Positions 4,951-5,006 of a stretch of DNA of 5,006 nucleotides are shown here, piece after piece. Within the stretch, counting starts at the first letter, position 1. Each line of letters begins with the position of its first letter. The translations under genes were made by a program, and so were the position numbers. The stretch is taken from positions 1 to 5,006 of the forward strand of contig JAKPRU010000159.1 of NCBI GenBank assembly GCA_029557025.1, read 5' to 3'. This DNA is from Candidatus Omnitrophota bacterium. Its GTDB lineage: Bacteria > Hinthialibacterota > Hinthialibacteria > Hinthialibacterales > JAKPRU01. The notes beneath the pieces are model-generated. The model was given only the letters and a program-made list of their open reading frames with translations, ran no database searches and was not told where the DNA came from.

Positions 4951-5006
4951 ATGTTGAGCACGTATACCGCGAAATACACAAAGATCGGTCGTGGCTATAT
5001 GGGCCA
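4951..5006 (+). CDS. N-terminal fragment of a HicB-family type II antitoxin (3' truncated by window end)
   Basis: Only 18 codons are visible. The start MLSTYTAKYTKI and the following GRGYMG match the first strand and turn of a common HicB-family antitoxin type, in which a YTAKYTKI strand is followed by a GYMG turn and then a strand leading into a Trp-Pro-Glu segment. HicB proteins neutralise HicA mRNA-interferase toxins and usually carry an RNase H-like N-terminal domain plus a DNA-binding or helical C-terminus. In this HicB type I expect the hicA gene just downstream, outside the window; none is visible upstream. AGGAG at 4939-4943 supports the start. The call rests on a short stretch recognised from memory, so it could be another small beta-starting protein. 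Confidence 0.55.
   Translation, partial: MLSTYTAKYTKIGRGYMG

Noticed and set aside
4899..5006. A 36-codon open frame starting at ATG 4899 and running off the window end
   Set aside because: It has no convincing ribosome binding site, encodes a hydrophilic unrecognised peptide, and conflicts with the better-supported HicB-like start at 4951.

Overview
This is a bacterial window with all supported genes on the + strand. Coding sequence is dense, intergenic gaps are short, and Shine-Dalgarno-like sites precede most genes. Composition looks moderately GC-rich by eye. The gene types (a Cys-rich Dabb lipoprotein, a muconate-lactonizing-type enolase-superfamily enzyme, a Wzx-type flippase) would fit an uncultured environmental bacterium of the Planctomycetes/Verrucomicrobia/Lentisphaerae or a neighbouring phylum. 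That placement is an impression, since no marker gene is present.

Layout: (1) bases 1-408 hold the 3' end of a gene that starts outside the window and encodes a beta-rich C-terminal domain. (2) It overlaps by one base (TGATG) a 475-residue polysaccharide flippase of the MOP/PST family (408-1835). This pair is probably translationally coupled and part of a surface-glycan or exopolysaccharide locus extending to the left. (3) After an 89-base gap comes a soluble, charged, helical/coiled-coil protein of no recognised family (1925-2944). (4) After a 99-base gap comes a mandelate racemase/muconate lactonizing enzyme family protein (3044-4150) with a complete metal site and both barrel lysines, but Asn in place of the first Lys of the usual KxK. 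(5) A 161-base gap carries two adjacent palindromes and precedes a secreted, probably lipid-anchored Dabb-domain protein (4312-4857) whose two ends are extremely cysteine-rich. (6) After a G-rich 93-base gap, the window ends inside the first 18 codons of what looks like a HicB-family antitoxin gene (4951 onward).

Only genes 1 and 2 show direct evidence of working together. The others look like separate transcription units with no shared pathway visible here. The most unusual items are the metallothionein-like Dabb lipoprotein with its in-frame Cys repeats, the variant active site of the enolase-superfamily enzyme, a dnaX-like slippery heptamer with an upstream SD-like hexamer inside the coiled-coil gene, and the palindrome pair and G-quadruplex-type motif flanking the lipoprotein gene. 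No CRISPR array, rRNA, tRNA, insertion sequence or replication origin is visible. I did not find a convincing new multi-gene system.
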